Source of the DNA: Niveibacterium sp. SC-1
GTDB lineage: Bacteria > Pseudomonadota > Gammaproteobacteria > Burkholderiales > Rhodocyclaceae
Reading direction: 5' to 3'
Length of the DNA stretch: 64,000 nt
Assembly (NCBI RefSeq): GCF_038235435.1
Contig: NZ_CP151275.1
Span: 3,720,001 to 3,784,000 of the forward strand
The notes below the pieces were generated by a model. The model worked only from the letters and a program-made list of their open reading frames with translations, made no database searches and was not told where the DNA came from. Of this stretch, positions 35,490 through 45,242 are shown one piece after another. How positions within the stretch are numbered: the stretch's first letter is position 1; each line of letters starts with the position of its first letter. The translations under genes and the position numbers were made by a program.

Positions 35490-38400
35490 CTACTGATAGA
35501 TGACCTCCACCGACTCCGCACTGAGCCACTCGCGCAGCTGCTCCAGCAAGGGCTCTTCCAGGCGCACGCGCCAGGCCCCGCCCAGGGGCAGGTCGCCGGC
35601 GGCGTTGGCGTTTCGGTAGTTCAGGCGCACCGGGCAACCGCCCTGCTCGGCCGCGAGCTTGTAGCCGGCGAGCAGGTCCTGCAGCCGGTCGGCGGCCTGG
35701 CGCGGCCCGCCTGCGGCGGCGACCTCGCCATTGAGGCGGATGGTGAGATTGCGGGCAAAGCGCCCGCGCGCCTCGCCCAGGGTGAAGAGTTTGTCGGCGA
35801 TGATGCGCAGGCCGCCGGTGAAGTCGTCGTGGCTGACCTTGCCTTCGATGATCAGCACCTCGTCCTGCACGATCTTGCCCTTGGACGCGTCCAGCACCTC
35901 GGAGAAGACCGAGACCTCCAGCTGCGCGCTGCCGTCGTCGAGCTGGATGAAGACCATCTTGCCACGATTGCCGATCTTGGTCCGCAGGCCCGAGACCACA
36001 CCTGCGAGCACCTGCGGCTCGCGCTTGGGCTCCAGGCGCGCGAGCTGGGTGCGCACGAAGCGGCCGACCTCGGCTCGGAACGCGTTGTAGGGGTGGCCGG
36101 AGAGGAAGAAGCCGATCGCGATCTTCTCTTCGGTGAGCTGCTGGCGCTCGTTCCACGCGCGGGCGTCGATGTACTGCGGGGCATGCTCGGCCTTCATGTC
36201 GGGCGCATCGAAGAGCCCGACCTGGGCGGCGTTGGCCGCGGCCTGCTCGGCCGCTTCCATCGCCAGGCCCACGCTCGCCATCAGGCTCGCGCGATGCGGT
36301 CCGATGGTATCGAGCGCGCCAGCGCGCACCAGGGCCTCGACCACGCGGCGGTTCACCGCACGGCGGTCCACGCGTGCGCAGAAATCGAAGAGATCCTTGA
36401 ACGGGCCGTCGGCCTCGCGCGCCGCGACGATGGCTTCCACCGCCGGCGCGCCGCAGCCCTTCACCGCGCCCAGGCCGTAGCGGATAGTCTTGCGATCCAC
36501 CGGCTCGAAGCGGTAGCCCGAGGCATTCACGTCCGGCGGCAGCACCTTGATGCCGTTGGCCACGGTGTCTTCGAAGAAGATCTTCACCGTGTCGGTGTTG
36601 TCCATGTCCGAGGACATGGTCGCCGCCATGAAGGCCGCGCAGTGGTGCGCCTTGAGCCAGGCGGTGTGATAGGTGACGACCGCGTAGGCGGCGGTGTGCG
36701 ACTTGTTGAAGCCGTACTCCGCGAACTTGGTCATCAGGTCGAAGAGGTGCTCTGCGAGCGCGGGGTCGTAGCCCTTTTTCTTCGCACCTTCCGCGATGGT
36801 CTCGCGGTGCTTGGCCATCTCGTCGGCCTTCTTCTTGCCCATCGCCCGACGCAGCATGTCCGCGCCACCGAGGGTGTAGCCCCCGATGATCTGCGAGATC
36901 TGCATCACCTGTTCCTGGTACACGATCACGCCGTAGGTCGGCGAGAGGCAGGCCTCCAGGTCAGGGTGGAAGTAGTCGATCGCCTGCTGGCCTTTTTTCC
37001 GCAGGATGAAGTCGTCCACCATCCCCGAGCCCAGCGGGCCCGGACGGTAGAGCGCCAGCACGGCGATGATGTCTTCGAAGCGGTCGGGGCCGAGCTTCTT
37101 CAGAAGCTTCTTCATCCCGTCCGATTCCACCTGGAAGATCGCGGTGGTGTTCGCGTCCTTCAGGATCTGGTAGGCGGCGGGGTCTTCGAAGCCCAGCGAC
37201 ATCAGGTCGATGTTCTGGCCCGTCATGCGCTCGATGTACTCGAGCGCGAGCTTGATAATCGTGAGGTTGCGCAGGCCCAGGAAGTCGAACTTCACCAGGC
37301 CGACGGCTTCCACGTCGTCCTTGTCGAACTGCGAGACCGAGGTCGCGTCCTCGCCGTCGGCAATGTAGAGCGGGCAGAAGTCGGTGAGCTTGCCCGGCGC
37401 GATCAGCACGCCCCCGGCGTGCATGCCGACGCCGCGGGTCATGCCCTCCAGCGGCAGCGCGAGCTCCCACAGTTCGGTGATGGATTCCCCGTCCCCCGGG
37501 TCGGCCATCATGTCGCCGATCGCCGGCTCCTGCTCCTTGGCTTCGAGCAGGCCCAGCGGCTTGTTCTGCACCACCGGGATCAGTTTGGAGAGGCGATCGC
37601 ACAGGCCGTAGGGCAGGTCGAGCACGCGGCCCACGTCGCGCACCACGGCCTTGGAGGCCATGGTGCCGAAGGTCGCGATCTGGCTCACCGCGTCACGGCC
37701 GTAGCGCTCGCGCACATACTCGATCACGCGGTAGCGGTTGTCCTGGCAGAAGTCGATGTCGAAGTCGGGCATCGACACCCGCTCGGGGTTCAGGAAGCGC
37801 TCGAACAGCAGCGCGTAGGCGGTCGGATCGAGGTCGGTGATATCGAGCGAGTACGCCACCAGCGAACCCGCGCCCGAGCCGCGGCCCGGTCCCACCGGCA
37901 CGCCGTTGGCCTTCCCCCAGCGGATGAAGTCGGCCACGATCAGGAAGTAGCCCGGGAAGCCCATCTGGATGATGGTGTCGGTCTCGAACTTCAGGCGTTC
38001 GTAGTAGCGCGGCCGCTCGCGGTCGCGCTCCTCGATGTTGGGATAGAGCTGCTTGAGGCGCTCCTCCAGGCCTTTCTTCGCCTCGGCGACGAGGAAGTCG
38101 TCCAGCGTCATGCCCTCGGGCGTGGGGAAGAGCGGCAGGAAGTTCTTGCCCAGGGTCACCGTGAGCGAGCAGCGCTTGGCGATTTCCACCGAGTTCTGCA
38201 AAGCCTCGGGCAGGTCCGCGAAGAGCGCCGCCATCTCGGCCTGCGACTTGAAGTACTGCTCCTCGGTGAAGTTGCGCGGCCGCCGCGTGTCGGCCAGCAC
38301 ATAGCCCTGCGCAATGCACACGCGCGCTTCATGGGCGCGGAAGTCCTCGCGCTTGAGGAACTGCACCGGGTGCGTGGCGACCACCGGCAGACCGACCTCG

Positions 38401-39008
38401 CCCGCCAGCTCCACCGCCTGGCGGATGTAAGCCTCGGTGCCCGGGTGCCCGGCACGCTGCACTTCGATGTAGAAGGCGTCCGGGAAACGACGTGTCCAGT
38501 CGCCGACGAGACGGCGTGCCGACTCCAGGTTGCCCGCGGCAATCGCGGCGCCGATGTCGCCCTGCATCGCACCGGAGAGGCAGAGGAGTCCGCTCACCGC
38601 CTCCGGCTCCATCCAGTCACGCCGGATCTCGGCGCGGCCGCGATACTTGTTCTCCAGGAAGGCGCGGGTGATCAGCTCGCAGAGCTGGCCATAGCCGCTG
38701 CGGTCTCGGCACAGGAGCAACACACGATGGGGTTTGTCGCGGTCCGCCTCATTGGTGATCCAGGCATCCAGGCCTACCACCGGCTTCACGCCCGCGCCAC
38801 GGCAGCCCTTGTAGTGCTTGACCATGCCGAAGAGGTTGCCGAGGTCGGAGATGCCCAGGGCGGGCATGCCATCGGCGGCGGCGGCCGGAATCAGGTCGTC
38901 GATACGGACGATGCCGTCCTCGATCGAGTATTCGGTGTGCACCCGCAGGTGGATGAAGCTGGGCGACGAGGGTGACGAAGGGGGCGGCGAAGGGGGCAAT
39001 GCAGTCAT
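35490..39008 (-). CDS. dnaE: DNA polymerase III subunit alpha
   Basis: A 1172-residue replicative polymerase, typical for proteobacterial DnaE. The N-terminal PHP domain begins at FIHLRVHTEYSIEDGI; the catalytic Asp residues are in SMPDFDIDFCQDNR and in the nearby ARYGR region; the FNKSHTAAYAVVTYHTAWLKA strip and the OB fold (QVLAGVVSGLRTKIGNRGKM) are present. An opposite-strand open frame of about 1500 codons covers the gene; it is a by-product of GC-rich codon usage. An ATG was taken at 39008 because it precedes a short Pro/Ser linker and then the PHP start. Confidence 0.97.
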   Translation of the reverse strand: MTALPPSPPPSSPSSPSFIHLRVHTEYSIEDGIVRIDDLIPAAAADGMPALGISDLGNLFGMVKHYKGCRGAGVKPVVGLDAWITNEADRDKPHRVLLLCRDRSGYGQLCELITRAFLENKYRGRAEIRRDWMEPEAVSGLLCLSGAMQGDIGAAIAAGNLESARRLVGDWTRRFPDAFYIEVQRAGHPGTEAYIRQAVELAGEVGLPVVATHPVQFLKREDFRAHEARVCIAQGYVLADTRRPRNFTEEQYFKSQAEMAALFADLPEALQNSVEIAKRCSLTVTLGKNFLPLFPTPEGMTLDDFLVAEAKKGLEERLKQLYPNIEERDRERPRYYERLKFETDTIIQMGFPGYFLIVADFIRWGKANGVPVGPGRGSGAGSLVAYSLDITDLDPTAYALLFERFLNPERVSMPDFDIDFCQDNRYRVIEYVRERYGRDAVSQIATFGTMASKAVVRDVGRVLDLPYGLCDRLSKLIPVVQNKPLGLLEAKEQEPAIGDMMADPGDGESITELWELALPLEGMTRGVGMHAGGVLIAPGKLTDFCPLYIADGEDATSVSQFDKDDVEAVGLVKFDFLGLRNLTIIKLALEYIERMTGQNIDLMSLGFEDPAAYQILKDANTTAIFQVESDGMKKLLKKLGPDRFEDIIAVLALYRPGPLGSGMVDDFILRKKGQQAIDYFHPDLEACLSPTYGVIVYQEQVMQISQIIGGYTLGGADMLRRAMGKKKADEMAKHRETIAEGAKKKGYDPALAEHLFDLMTKFAEYGFNKSHTAAYAVVTYHTAWLKAHHCAAFMAATMSSDMDNTDTVKIFFEDTVANGIKVLPPDVNASGYRFEPVDRKTIRYGLGAVKGCGAPAVEAIVAAREADGPFKDLFDFCARVDRRAVNRRVVEALVRAGALDTIGPHRASLMASVGLAMEAAEQAAANAAQVGLFDAPDMKAEHAPQYIDARAWNERQQLTEEKIAIGFFLSGHPYNAFRAEVGRFVRTQLARLEPKREPQVLAGVVSGLRTKIGNRGKMVFIQLDDGSAQLEVSVFSEVLDASKGKIVQDEVLIIEGKVSHDDFTGGLRIIADKLFTLGEARGRFARNLTIRLNGEVAAAGGPRQAADRLQDLLAGYKLAAEQGGCPVRLNYRNANAAGDLPLGGAWRVRLEEPLLEQLREWLSAESVEVIYQ

Positions 39009-39150
39009 CCCGCAATTTTACCTGTTGCCCTCCCCCGCCGAGCGGCAATTCCGGCAGCCGTTCTCAGCCGCCCGAAAGCACGCGGCCGCCACCGCGTGGC
39101 GATGCACGCTGTGGCGGCCGCGGGCAACCGGGATGGCCCGGAGGCGGGCT

Positions 39151-40119
39151 TCAGCTCAGGTGCTCGCGGCGGGCCGCGGCGAGGATCGCGTCGATCGCAC
39201 GCGCCTGGCCGAGCGAGCCTTCGAGCGAATAGAGCAAGGCCTCTTCGCCGGCCACCACCCGCTGGAAGTGCTCGACCATGATCTGGTAGGGGTCGCAGCC
39301 CGCGATGCGCTCCTCGCTGTCGCCCAGCTGGATCCGCGTCTCGCCCTTGAAGCTGAGGAAGGGCTGGTCGAGGAAAAGGCGCCCCTCGGTACCGACGGCC
39401 TCGAAGTACTGCTGGAACGGGAGCGAGAAGGCGCAGTCGAGCTGCCCGCGCACATGGCCGAAACGCAGTTGCGCAGCCAGCGCATGGTCCACGCCCGACT
39501 CGCCGTATTCGGCCGAGGCCGCAGCGACCTGCGGCTCAGAGCCCGTGACATGGCGCATCAGGTTGAGCGGATAGCAGCCTACGTCGTACATCGCGCCGCC
39601 GCCAAAGCGCGCATCCCAGCGCACGTCGTGCGGATCGTCGAGCACGAAGCTGAAGGCCCCGCGCATCAGGCGCAGCTCGCCCAGAGCGCCACCGCGGATC
39701 AGCTCGCGGGCGCGAGCGATCTGCGGATGGAAGCGGTACATGAAGGCCTCCATGATCACGCGCTTGTGCACCCATTGCGCGGCGATCATCTGTTCGACTT
39801 CATGCACCGTGAGGCCGATCGGCTTTTCGCACAGCACATGCTTGCCCTGGGCGGTCGCTTCCAGCGTCCAGGAGAGGTGCGCGCCGTTGTGCAACGCGAT
39901 GTAGATCGCGTCGATGCCTTCGTGGCGCATCAGGCCGTCGTAGTCGGTGACTTCCGGAATGCCGAGGCGATCGGCATAGGTACGGCCACGGGCTGCATCG
40001 CGGCAGCCCACGGCAACGATCTGGCCGCCGGCGGCGCGGATCGCGGGAATCAGGGCACGCTCGGCGATGCGGGCGGCGCCCAGCACGCCCCAGCGCAGCG
40101 GGGTGGTGGAGGTGGACAT
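39151..40119 (-). CDS. Gfo/Idh/MocA family oxidoreductase
   Basis: A 322-residue NAD(P)-dependent sugar-type oxidoreductase: nucleotide-binding RWGVLGAARIAERALIPAI at the N-terminus, the catalytic-Lys motif GKHVLCEKPIGLTVHE near residue 95, and GGGAMYDVGCYPLNLMRHVTG near 170. It resembles dimeric dihydrodiol/glucose-fructose oxidoreductase-type members; the substrate is not predictable. The Met at 40119 is preceded by GGAG. It is flanked by dnaE and a rhomboid gene on the same strand with gaps of over 140 bases, so it is likely a single-gene unit. Confidence 0.88.
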   Translation of the reverse strand: MSTSTTPLRWGVLGAARIAERALIPAIRAAGGQIVAVGCRDAARGRTYADRLGIPEVTDYDGLMRHEGIDAIYIALHNGAHLSWTLEATAQGKHVLCEKPIGLTVHEVEQMIAAQWVHKRVIMEAFMYRFHPQIARARELIRGGALGELRLMRGAFSFVLDDPHDVRWDARFGGGAMYDVGCYPLNLMRHVTGSEPQVAAASAEYGESGVDHALAAQLRFGHVRGQLDCAFSLPFQQYFEAVGTEGRLFLDQPFLSFKGETRIQLGDSEERIAGCDPYQIMVEHFQRVVAGEEALLYSLEGSLGQARAIDAILAAARREHLS

Positions 40120-40279
40120 AAAGGCTCCAGCAGATAGGTTTGGTGTCGGGCGACGACGGCCGGGGCGGCGGGGCATGCGCGCCTGCGGACCCGCGCATCG
40201 CAAGCCCGCTTTCGATCATACGCCGGCCCGGCAAGCCGGGTCCCGCCGCCATCCGTGACGGTCTGCGCCAGCGCAAACT

Positions 40280-41419
40280 TCAGCGTGCGTCGTCCGCGCC
40301 CTTGCCCTGCGCGGCGTCTTTTTCCTTGCCCGGGACATCCGCCGGTGCGCGCGCGAGCGCGTCCGCCTGCTGCTGCCAGCGCAAGGCGCGCTGCAGCCAC
40401 ACCTCGTCACCCGTGGCAATCGCACGCGCCAGGGCCTGCAAGGCGTTACGTCGCGCTTGCGCGTAGTCGAGCCAGGGCCGCAAGGCCGGATCCCGCACCG
40501 CGGTGGCCGACAACGCCATGATCACCGACTGCCAGGCGGGCAGCAGCTCCCGCTCTATCGTCTGCGCCGCCTGCTCGGGCGGCATTTCACTGCGCAGGAA
40601 CTGCTGGAAGACCTGGTTGCCCCGCCGCGTCAGGTCACGGTCGGCGAAGGCCAACCCGCGCAGCTCGGCCCGCGCCTGCGTTGCCGCCTCGCGCTGGCCA
40701 GCTGTGCGGCCCTCGACCTGCCACCACAGTCCGGCGGCCACCAGCCCGGCCGCCACGACGCCCATCGTCGCCCGCAGGAAGAAGCCCGGCGTGAAGCGCT
40801 GGTCCAGCGGATGCGCGAGTGCTGCGCCCAGCGCGAGACCGCCGAGCAGTCCGCCAATGTGTGCCGCGTTGTCCACCGCCGTCATCACGAAGCCGGCGAA
40901 GAGCGAGAAGCCGATGAAGCCCAGCGCACTGGTGCGCAGTTCGCGCATCAGGTCGCGCGGCATCGCCGCCCGCTCGACCAGCATGAAGCCGAGCAGCGCG
41001 CCATACACGCCGAAGATCGCCCCCGAGGCGCCGACCGACAGCACTGCAGGCCGCCACCAGAGGCTCATCACGCTGCCCGCCAGGCCCGCGCCCAAGTAGA
41101 TGCCCAGGTAACGCCCGTGGCCGAACAAGCGCTCGACCAAGCCGCCGGCCTGCCACAGCGCGAACATGTTGAAGGCCAGGTGCAGGATGCCACCGTGCAG
41201 GAAAAAAGCAGTGAAGAGCCGCCAGGGTTGACCGTCGAGTGTCAGCGGGCCGTAGAGCGCGCCGGCGGCCACCAGGCGTACGCCTTCGACATGCAGCGGG
41301 TTGGCGCCGCGCAGGACCATCAGCGCGAAGATCAGGGTATTCAGGGCCAGCAGGCCCATCGTCACCCAGGGGCGGGAGACGCGCGCGAACAGCAAGCGCA
41401 GGAATCTTCTTTCGTCCAT
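40280..41419 (-). CDS. Rhomboid family intramembrane serine protease
   Basis: A 379-residue membrane protease. The rhomboid core is at about residues 65-210: HGGILHLAFNMFALW (oxyanion His and Asn), catalytic Ser in VGASGAIFGVYG (S132) and catalytic His in AAHIGGLLGGLALG (H187). A seventh helix and a roughly 140-residue soluble C-terminal region rich in Arg and Ala follow, ending in a Lys/Asp tail. The C-terminal extension is longer than in GlpG. Substrates are unknown. Confidence 0.92.
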   Translation of the reverse strand: MDERRFLRLLFARVSRPWVTMGLLALNTLIFALMVLRGANPLHVEGVRLVAAGALYGPLTLDGQPWRLFTAFFLHGGILHLAFNMFALWQAGGLVERLFGHGRYLGIYLGAGLAGSVMSLWWRPAVLSVGASGAIFGVYGALLGFMLVERAAMPRDLMRELRTSALGFIGFSLFAGFVMTAVDNAAHIGGLLGGLALGAALAHPLDQRFTPGFFLRATMGVVAAGLVAAGLWWQVEGRTAGQREAATQARAELRGLAFADRDLTRRGNQVFQQFLRSEMPPEQAAQTIERELLPAWQSVIMALSATAVRDPALRPWLDYAQARRNALQALARAIATGDEVWLQRALRWQQQADALARAPADVPGKEKDAAQGKGADDAR

Positions 41420-41473
41420 AGACTCCAGGCGGGACCTGCGGCCCCACCCCAGCGGGAAAGTGTGCGGCAGTGC

Positions 41474-41908
41474 TTACTTGAGCTTGACGAAGCGGCCCTT
41501 GAGCGCGACGCCGGCCATCAGGGCGCCGGCATGGCATTCGTACTCGGTGGCGCTGACGAAGGGGTCCTTCTTGTAGAAGCTCTGGATGTCCACCACGGCA
41601 TCCGCGCCCAGGTCCTTCGCGCGCTTCTGCAGTTGCAGCATGGCCGAGAGGAAGACCCACTGGCAGGCTTCCTCGTCGCTCTTGTTGAAGGCGTTGGTCT
41701 TCTGGTTGGTCACGTCGGAACCCATCTCCTGGGCGACCGCGCCGTGCTTCTGGTCGCCGAAGAAGAACTTCACTTCGCCGGTGAGCTTGGCCTTCGCGTC
41801 AGCGGAATTGAGCGCGTCCTGCAACGGCAGGTGCAGTTCGGTATCGCGCGCCTGGGCGGAGAAGGCGGCGCAGGCGGCAAGCGCGACAACGAGGACGTGA
41901 CGTTTCAT
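41474..41908 (-). CDS. Exported small hypothetical protein
   Basis: A 144-residue protein with a signal peptide (MKRHVLVVALAACAAFSAQA). The mature part (LPLQDALNSADAKAKLTGEVKFFFGDQ, later DLGADAVVDIQSFYK and YECHAGALMAGVALKG) resembles small proteobacterial proteins often mislabelled excinuclease ATPase subunit; the family has no established role that I know. Two Cys (EEACQW and YECHAG) could form a disulfide. The start at 41908 is chosen for the signal peptide; an upstream frame to 41959 is open. It lies just beyond the 3' end of the aryl polyene cluster and is probably not part of it. Confidence 0.75.
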   Translation of the reverse strand: MKRHVLVVALAACAAFSAQARDTELHLPLQDALNSADAKAKLTGEVKFFFGDQKHGAVAQEMGSDVTNQKTNAFNKSDEEACQWVFLSAMLQLQKRAKDLGADAVVDIQSFYKKDPFVSATEYECHAGALMAGVALKGRFVKLK

Positions 41909-42045
41909 CAGGCTTCCTTTTCGTGATCCATGGGGGTGGGATTCGTACCAGAGCGGCATTCTGCAGGGGATGCGGCCAGCGGGCTATGCCTCCGCCGTGC
42001 GCAGCCCAGGAGGAACCCTGCTGCGCGCCGGCAGCAGGGCATGTC

Positions 42046-43176
42046 TTACTCGGCCTCGAAGCTCAGCAGCGAATGGGCGATGCCCAGGCCGTCGCGCACG
42101 TCCGCGAGACGCAGGCCGACGTCGCGCGCGGCTTCGATGAAGGCGCCGGACTCATACATCTTGCTCACGCCGCTGCCGAGCGCCGTGAAGTACGGCGAAG
42201 TGTTCACCAGGCAGAAGGCCGCGATCTCGTGGGCCTGGCGATCCCAGAAGGTATCCAGCACCAGGATGCGGCCGCCGGGCGCGAGGCAGGCGCGGGCGCG
42301 GGCGAGGATGCTGCGGATCACCTCCTCCGAGAAGCAGCAGAGGAACTGGCTCATCCACACCACGTCCTGCCCCTCCGGGAAGGCTGCGCTTACGTCGAGC
42401 AGGTCGATCGGATGCGCAATGGCGCGTTCGGCGAGGCCGGCTTCGGCGAGATTGCGCTGGGCCACTTCGAGCTGGATCGGCAGGTCCAGCATGGTCACCT
42501 GCAGGGCCGGGTCGCGCTCCAGGCACATGCGGGTCCACTTGCCGGTGTTCGCGCCGATGTCCATCAGGCGGCGCGGCGCGAGTTTCATCACATGCGGCAG
42601 GGCGGCGGGAAACGCCGAGTCGGAGTAGTAGTGGTCGAAGCGGAACCAGCTGGTGCGTGCCGGCTCGGGCAGGATCGAGAGGCCCTGGTAGATGGTCTCC
42701 CAGTCACCCAGCGCGCGCAGCCCGATCGGTTTGCCCTGGACCAGGCTCTCTTCCAGATCGGCCAGACCCAGGTAGCAGACGTCGTTCACGAAATCGAAAT
42801 TAATCTGGGTGAGTGCGTCCGACACCATCCAGTGGCCGCTCTTGCCCAGCAGCCAGTCGTCGCCCTCGCGGGTGACGACGCCGGCCGACAGCGAAGTCTC
42901 CAGCAGCACGCCCGCGGCGTAGGTCGAGAGCTTGCTCTGCTCGGCAAGCACTTCGGTGCTCAGCGGCTTGCGGCCCGAGGCGGCGAGCGCGGCGAGGATG
43001 CCGCGCTTCCAGGCGATGCGCACGCACTGGAAAACCACCGGACTGAAGGCGATCCGTTGCGCTTCGTAGCGCGCCTGCATCGCGCTCATCGGGGCGGGTT
43101 GGAACAAGGGCGCGTTCTGTTGTGCGGGCTGCGCGGGGTGCTGCGCGATTTTCTGCGTGTTCTGCGGCGCGTTCAT
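42046..43176 (-). CDS. SAM-dependent methyltransferase of the aryl polyene cluster
   Basis: A 376-residue O-methyltransferase-2-like protein: a Gln/Pro-rich leader, a winged-helix dimerisation part (about 40-160), then a class I SAM fold with the glycine motif LMDIGANTGKWTRMCLERDP and a motif-IV-like segment VVWMSQFLCCFSEE. It is the last gene of the cluster, 117 bases after the second ketosynthase. In characterised aryl polyenes the aromatic head is methylated, so head-group methylation is the best guess. Whether it acts on O or C is not shown by sequence. Confidence 0.82.
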   Translation of the reverse strand: MNAPQNTQKIAQHPAQPAQQNAPLFQPAPMSAMQARYEAQRIAFSPVVFQCVRIAWKRGILAALAASGRKPLSTEVLAEQSKLSTYAAGVLLETSLSAGVVTREGDDWLLGKSGHWMVSDALTQINFDFVNDVCYLGLADLEESLVQGKPIGLRALGDWETIYQGLSILPEPARTSWFRFDHYYSDSAFPAALPHVMKLAPRRLMDIGANTGKWTRMCLERDPALQVTMLDLPIQLEVAQRNLAEAGLAERAIAHPIDLLDVSAAFPEGQDVVWMSQFLCCFSEEVIRSILARARACLAPGGRILVLDTFWDRQAHEIAAFCLVNTSPYFTALGSGVSKMYESGAFIEAARDVGLRLADVRDGLGIAHSLLSFEAE

Positions 43177-43293
43177 CTTGGCTTGGCTCCTGCCGCGGCG
43201 ATTCAAGCGGCGCCGGCGGCGGGTGGTCGTTGGGGGAACGGAGGTTCGTCGTCTCGCGATGGCGCCGCACATGTCGTGCGACGCCATCGGCTC

Positions 43294-44517
43294 TCAGGCG
43301 GCGCGCCTGAAGATCAGCGAGGTATTGATGCCACCGAAGGCGAAGTTGTTGGACATCACGTATTCGCAGTCCAGCGTGCGGACGCCGGAGAGGTAGTCCA
43401 GCGCGCCGCAACGCGCGTCCACCTCCGTGAGATTGAGCGTGGGCGCAAACCAGCCCTCGTTCATCATCATCACCGACATCCAGGCCTCCAGCGCGCCGCA
43501 GGCGCCCAGGGTGTGGCCCATGTAGCTCTTGAGCGAGCTGATCGGCACCGCCCGCTGGAAGACCTCGGCCGTGGCCTGCGATTCAGCGATGTCCCCCTGC
43601 TCGGTGGCGGTGCCGTGCGCGTTCACATAACCGATCTGCGCCGCGGAGACGCCGGACTGCTCCAGCGCGAGACGCATCGCGATCGCCATGGTCTCGGCGC
43701 GCGGATTGGTCACATGCGTACCGTCGCAGTTGGTGCCGAAGCCGACGATCTCGGCATAGATGTGCGCGCCGCGCGCCTTGGCGTGTTCGTACTCCTCCAG
43801 CACCAGGGTGCCGGCGCCCTCGCCCAGCACCAGGCCGTCGCGCTTCTTGTCGAAGGGGCGCGGCGTGAGCTCGGGCTGGTCGTTGCTCGTGCTGGTGGCG
43901 AAGAGCGTGTCGAAGACCGCCGCCTCTGTGGGGCACAGCTCTTCCGAACCGCCGGCCAGCATGGCGAGCTGCGCGCCGCTGCGGATCGCCTCGTAGGCGT
44001 AGCCAATGCCCTGGCTGCCGGAGGTACAGGCGCTCGACGTGGTGATGATGCGGCCGGTGATGCCGAAGAACACGGCCATGTTCACCGGCGCGGTGTGCGA
44101 CATCATCTTGATGTAGGTGGTGGCATTGACGCCGTCGACCGTCTTGTCGCGCATCATGTTGCCGAAATCGCAGATGGCCGAGGTGGTGCCGGCGGAAGAG
44201 CCGCAGGAGATCCCCATGCGACCGCTCTGCACCAGGGGCGCGCCCAGCAGGCCGGCATCTTCCAGCGCACGCTCGCTCGCGCGCACCGCCATCAAGGCGT
44301 TGCGACCCATGCTGCGGGTGGTCTTGCGGTTGTAGTGCGCAGGCAACTCGAACGGGGCCGCGGGCGCGCCGAGCCGGGTATTGAGCCCCTCGATCTCGGC
44401 CCAGTCGGGCATGTAGCGCACCACGTTGCGCTCGGCCTTGAGGGCGGCGCTGACCGTGGTCCAGTCATGGCCCAGCGGACTGATCGCGCCAAAGCCGGTG
44501 ATGACGACTCGCTTCAT
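43294..44517 (-). CDS. Beta-ketoacyl-ACP synthase (ApeR-like)
   Basis: A 407-residue FabF-type ketosynthase with all catalytic residues: Cys in TTSSACTSGSQG (C164), His in VNAHGTATEQGD and His in YMGHTLGACGALEA, plus the Lys-containing SLKSYMGH. Its start overlaps the ketoreductase stop by four bases. In the E. coli and Xenorhabdus aryl polyene clusters the gene at this position is called ApeR; the name is recalled from the published system. It would extend the polyene chain with malonyl-ACP units together with the other ketosynthases. Confidence 0.9.
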   Translation of the reverse strand: MKRVVITGFGAISPLGHDWTTVSAALKAERNVVRYMPDWAEIEGLNTRLGAPAAPFELPAHYNRKTTRSMGRNALMAVRASERALEDAGLLGAPLVQSGRMGISCGSSAGTTSAICDFGNMMRDKTVDGVNATTYIKMMSHTAPVNMAVFFGITGRIITTSSACTSGSQGIGYAYEAIRSGAQLAMLAGGSEELCPTEAAVFDTLFATSTSNDQPELTPRPFDKKRDGLVLGEGAGTLVLEEYEHAKARGAHIYAEIVGFGTNCDGTHVTNPRAETMAIAMRLALEQSGVSAAQIGYVNAHGTATEQGDIAESQATAEVFQRAVPISSLKSYMGHTLGACGALEAWMSVMMMNEGWFAPTLNLTEVDARCGALDYLSGVRTLDCEYVMSNNFAFGGINTSLIFRRAA

Positions 44518-45242
44518 CCTGCCAGCCCTCCGTCCACCACCAGGGTCTGGCGAGTGATATAGGCCGCGTCCTCGCCCAGCAGGAAGGCCACCGCACCGGC
44601 GACTTCGCTGCCCTTGCCGGCGCGCTTGAGGGGAATCAGTTCGATGACCTGCTCGGTGTTCACGTCTGCACTCAGTTCAGTTTCGATTAGCCCGGGTGCC
44701 ACGCAGTTGACCGTCACCCGGCGTTTGGCCAGTTCCAGTGCCAGCGCCTTGGAGGCGCCGATCAGCCCGGCCTTGGAAGCACTGTAGTTCACCTGCCCGC
44801 GGTTGCCGATGACGCCGGACACCGAGGCCATCACGACCACGCGGCCGCCCTCACGCAATTGCAGCATCGGCATCACCAGCGGATGCAGGACGTTGTAGAA
44901 GCCGTCGAGGTTGGTGCGCAGCACGCTGTCCCATTCCTCGTCCTGCATCGCCGGGAAAGCCACGTCGCGGGTGACGCCGGCGTTGAGCACCACGCCCCAG
45001 TAGGCGCCGTGCGCCTCGACATCGGCTTCCAGCGCGGCGCGCGCGCCCGCCCGATCGGCCACATCGAACTGCAGCGCGCGGGCACGGCCGCCCTGCGCCA
45101 GGATCTCCGCCACGACCGCTTCGGCCTGCTCGCGCTGGCTGCGGCAATGGACGGTGACTTCGAAGCCATCGCGCGCGACGCGCAATGCGATCGCCCTGCC
45201 GATGCCGCGACTGGATCCGGTGACCAGAACGCGTTGATTCAT
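44514..45242 (-). CDS. 3-oxoacyl-ACP reductase (ApeQ-like, FabG family)
   Basis: A 242-residue SDR of FabG type: TGSSRGIGRAIAL cofactor motif, the LNAG strip, catalytic Ser in VMASVSGVIGN and Tyr-Lys in VNYSASKAG, and the C-terminal AAYITRQTLVVDGGL typical of FabG. It reduces the beta-keto group in each elongation cycle. It overlaps the dehydratase gene upstream and the ketosynthase gene downstream by four bases each, so production of the three enzymes is coupled. Confidence 0.9.
   Translation of the reverse strand: MNQRVLVTGSSRGIGRAIALRVARDGFEVTVHCRSQREQAEAVVAEILAQGGRARALQFDVADRAGARAALEADVEAHGAYWGVVLNAGVTRDVAFPAMQDEEWDSVLRTNLDGFYNVLHPLVMPMLQLREGGRVVVMASVSGVIGNRGQVNYSASKAGLIGASKALALELAKRRVTVNCVAPGLIETELSADVNTEQVIELIPLKRAGKGSEVAGAVAFLLGEDAAYITRQTLVVDGGLAG

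Noticed and set aside
34449..38975. Plus-strand open frame of about 1500 codons opposite dnaE
   Set aside because: It mirrors dnaE codon by codon, is rich in Arg, His, Asp and Gly without domains, and has no ribosome site. Long antisense frames are expected in GC-rich genes.
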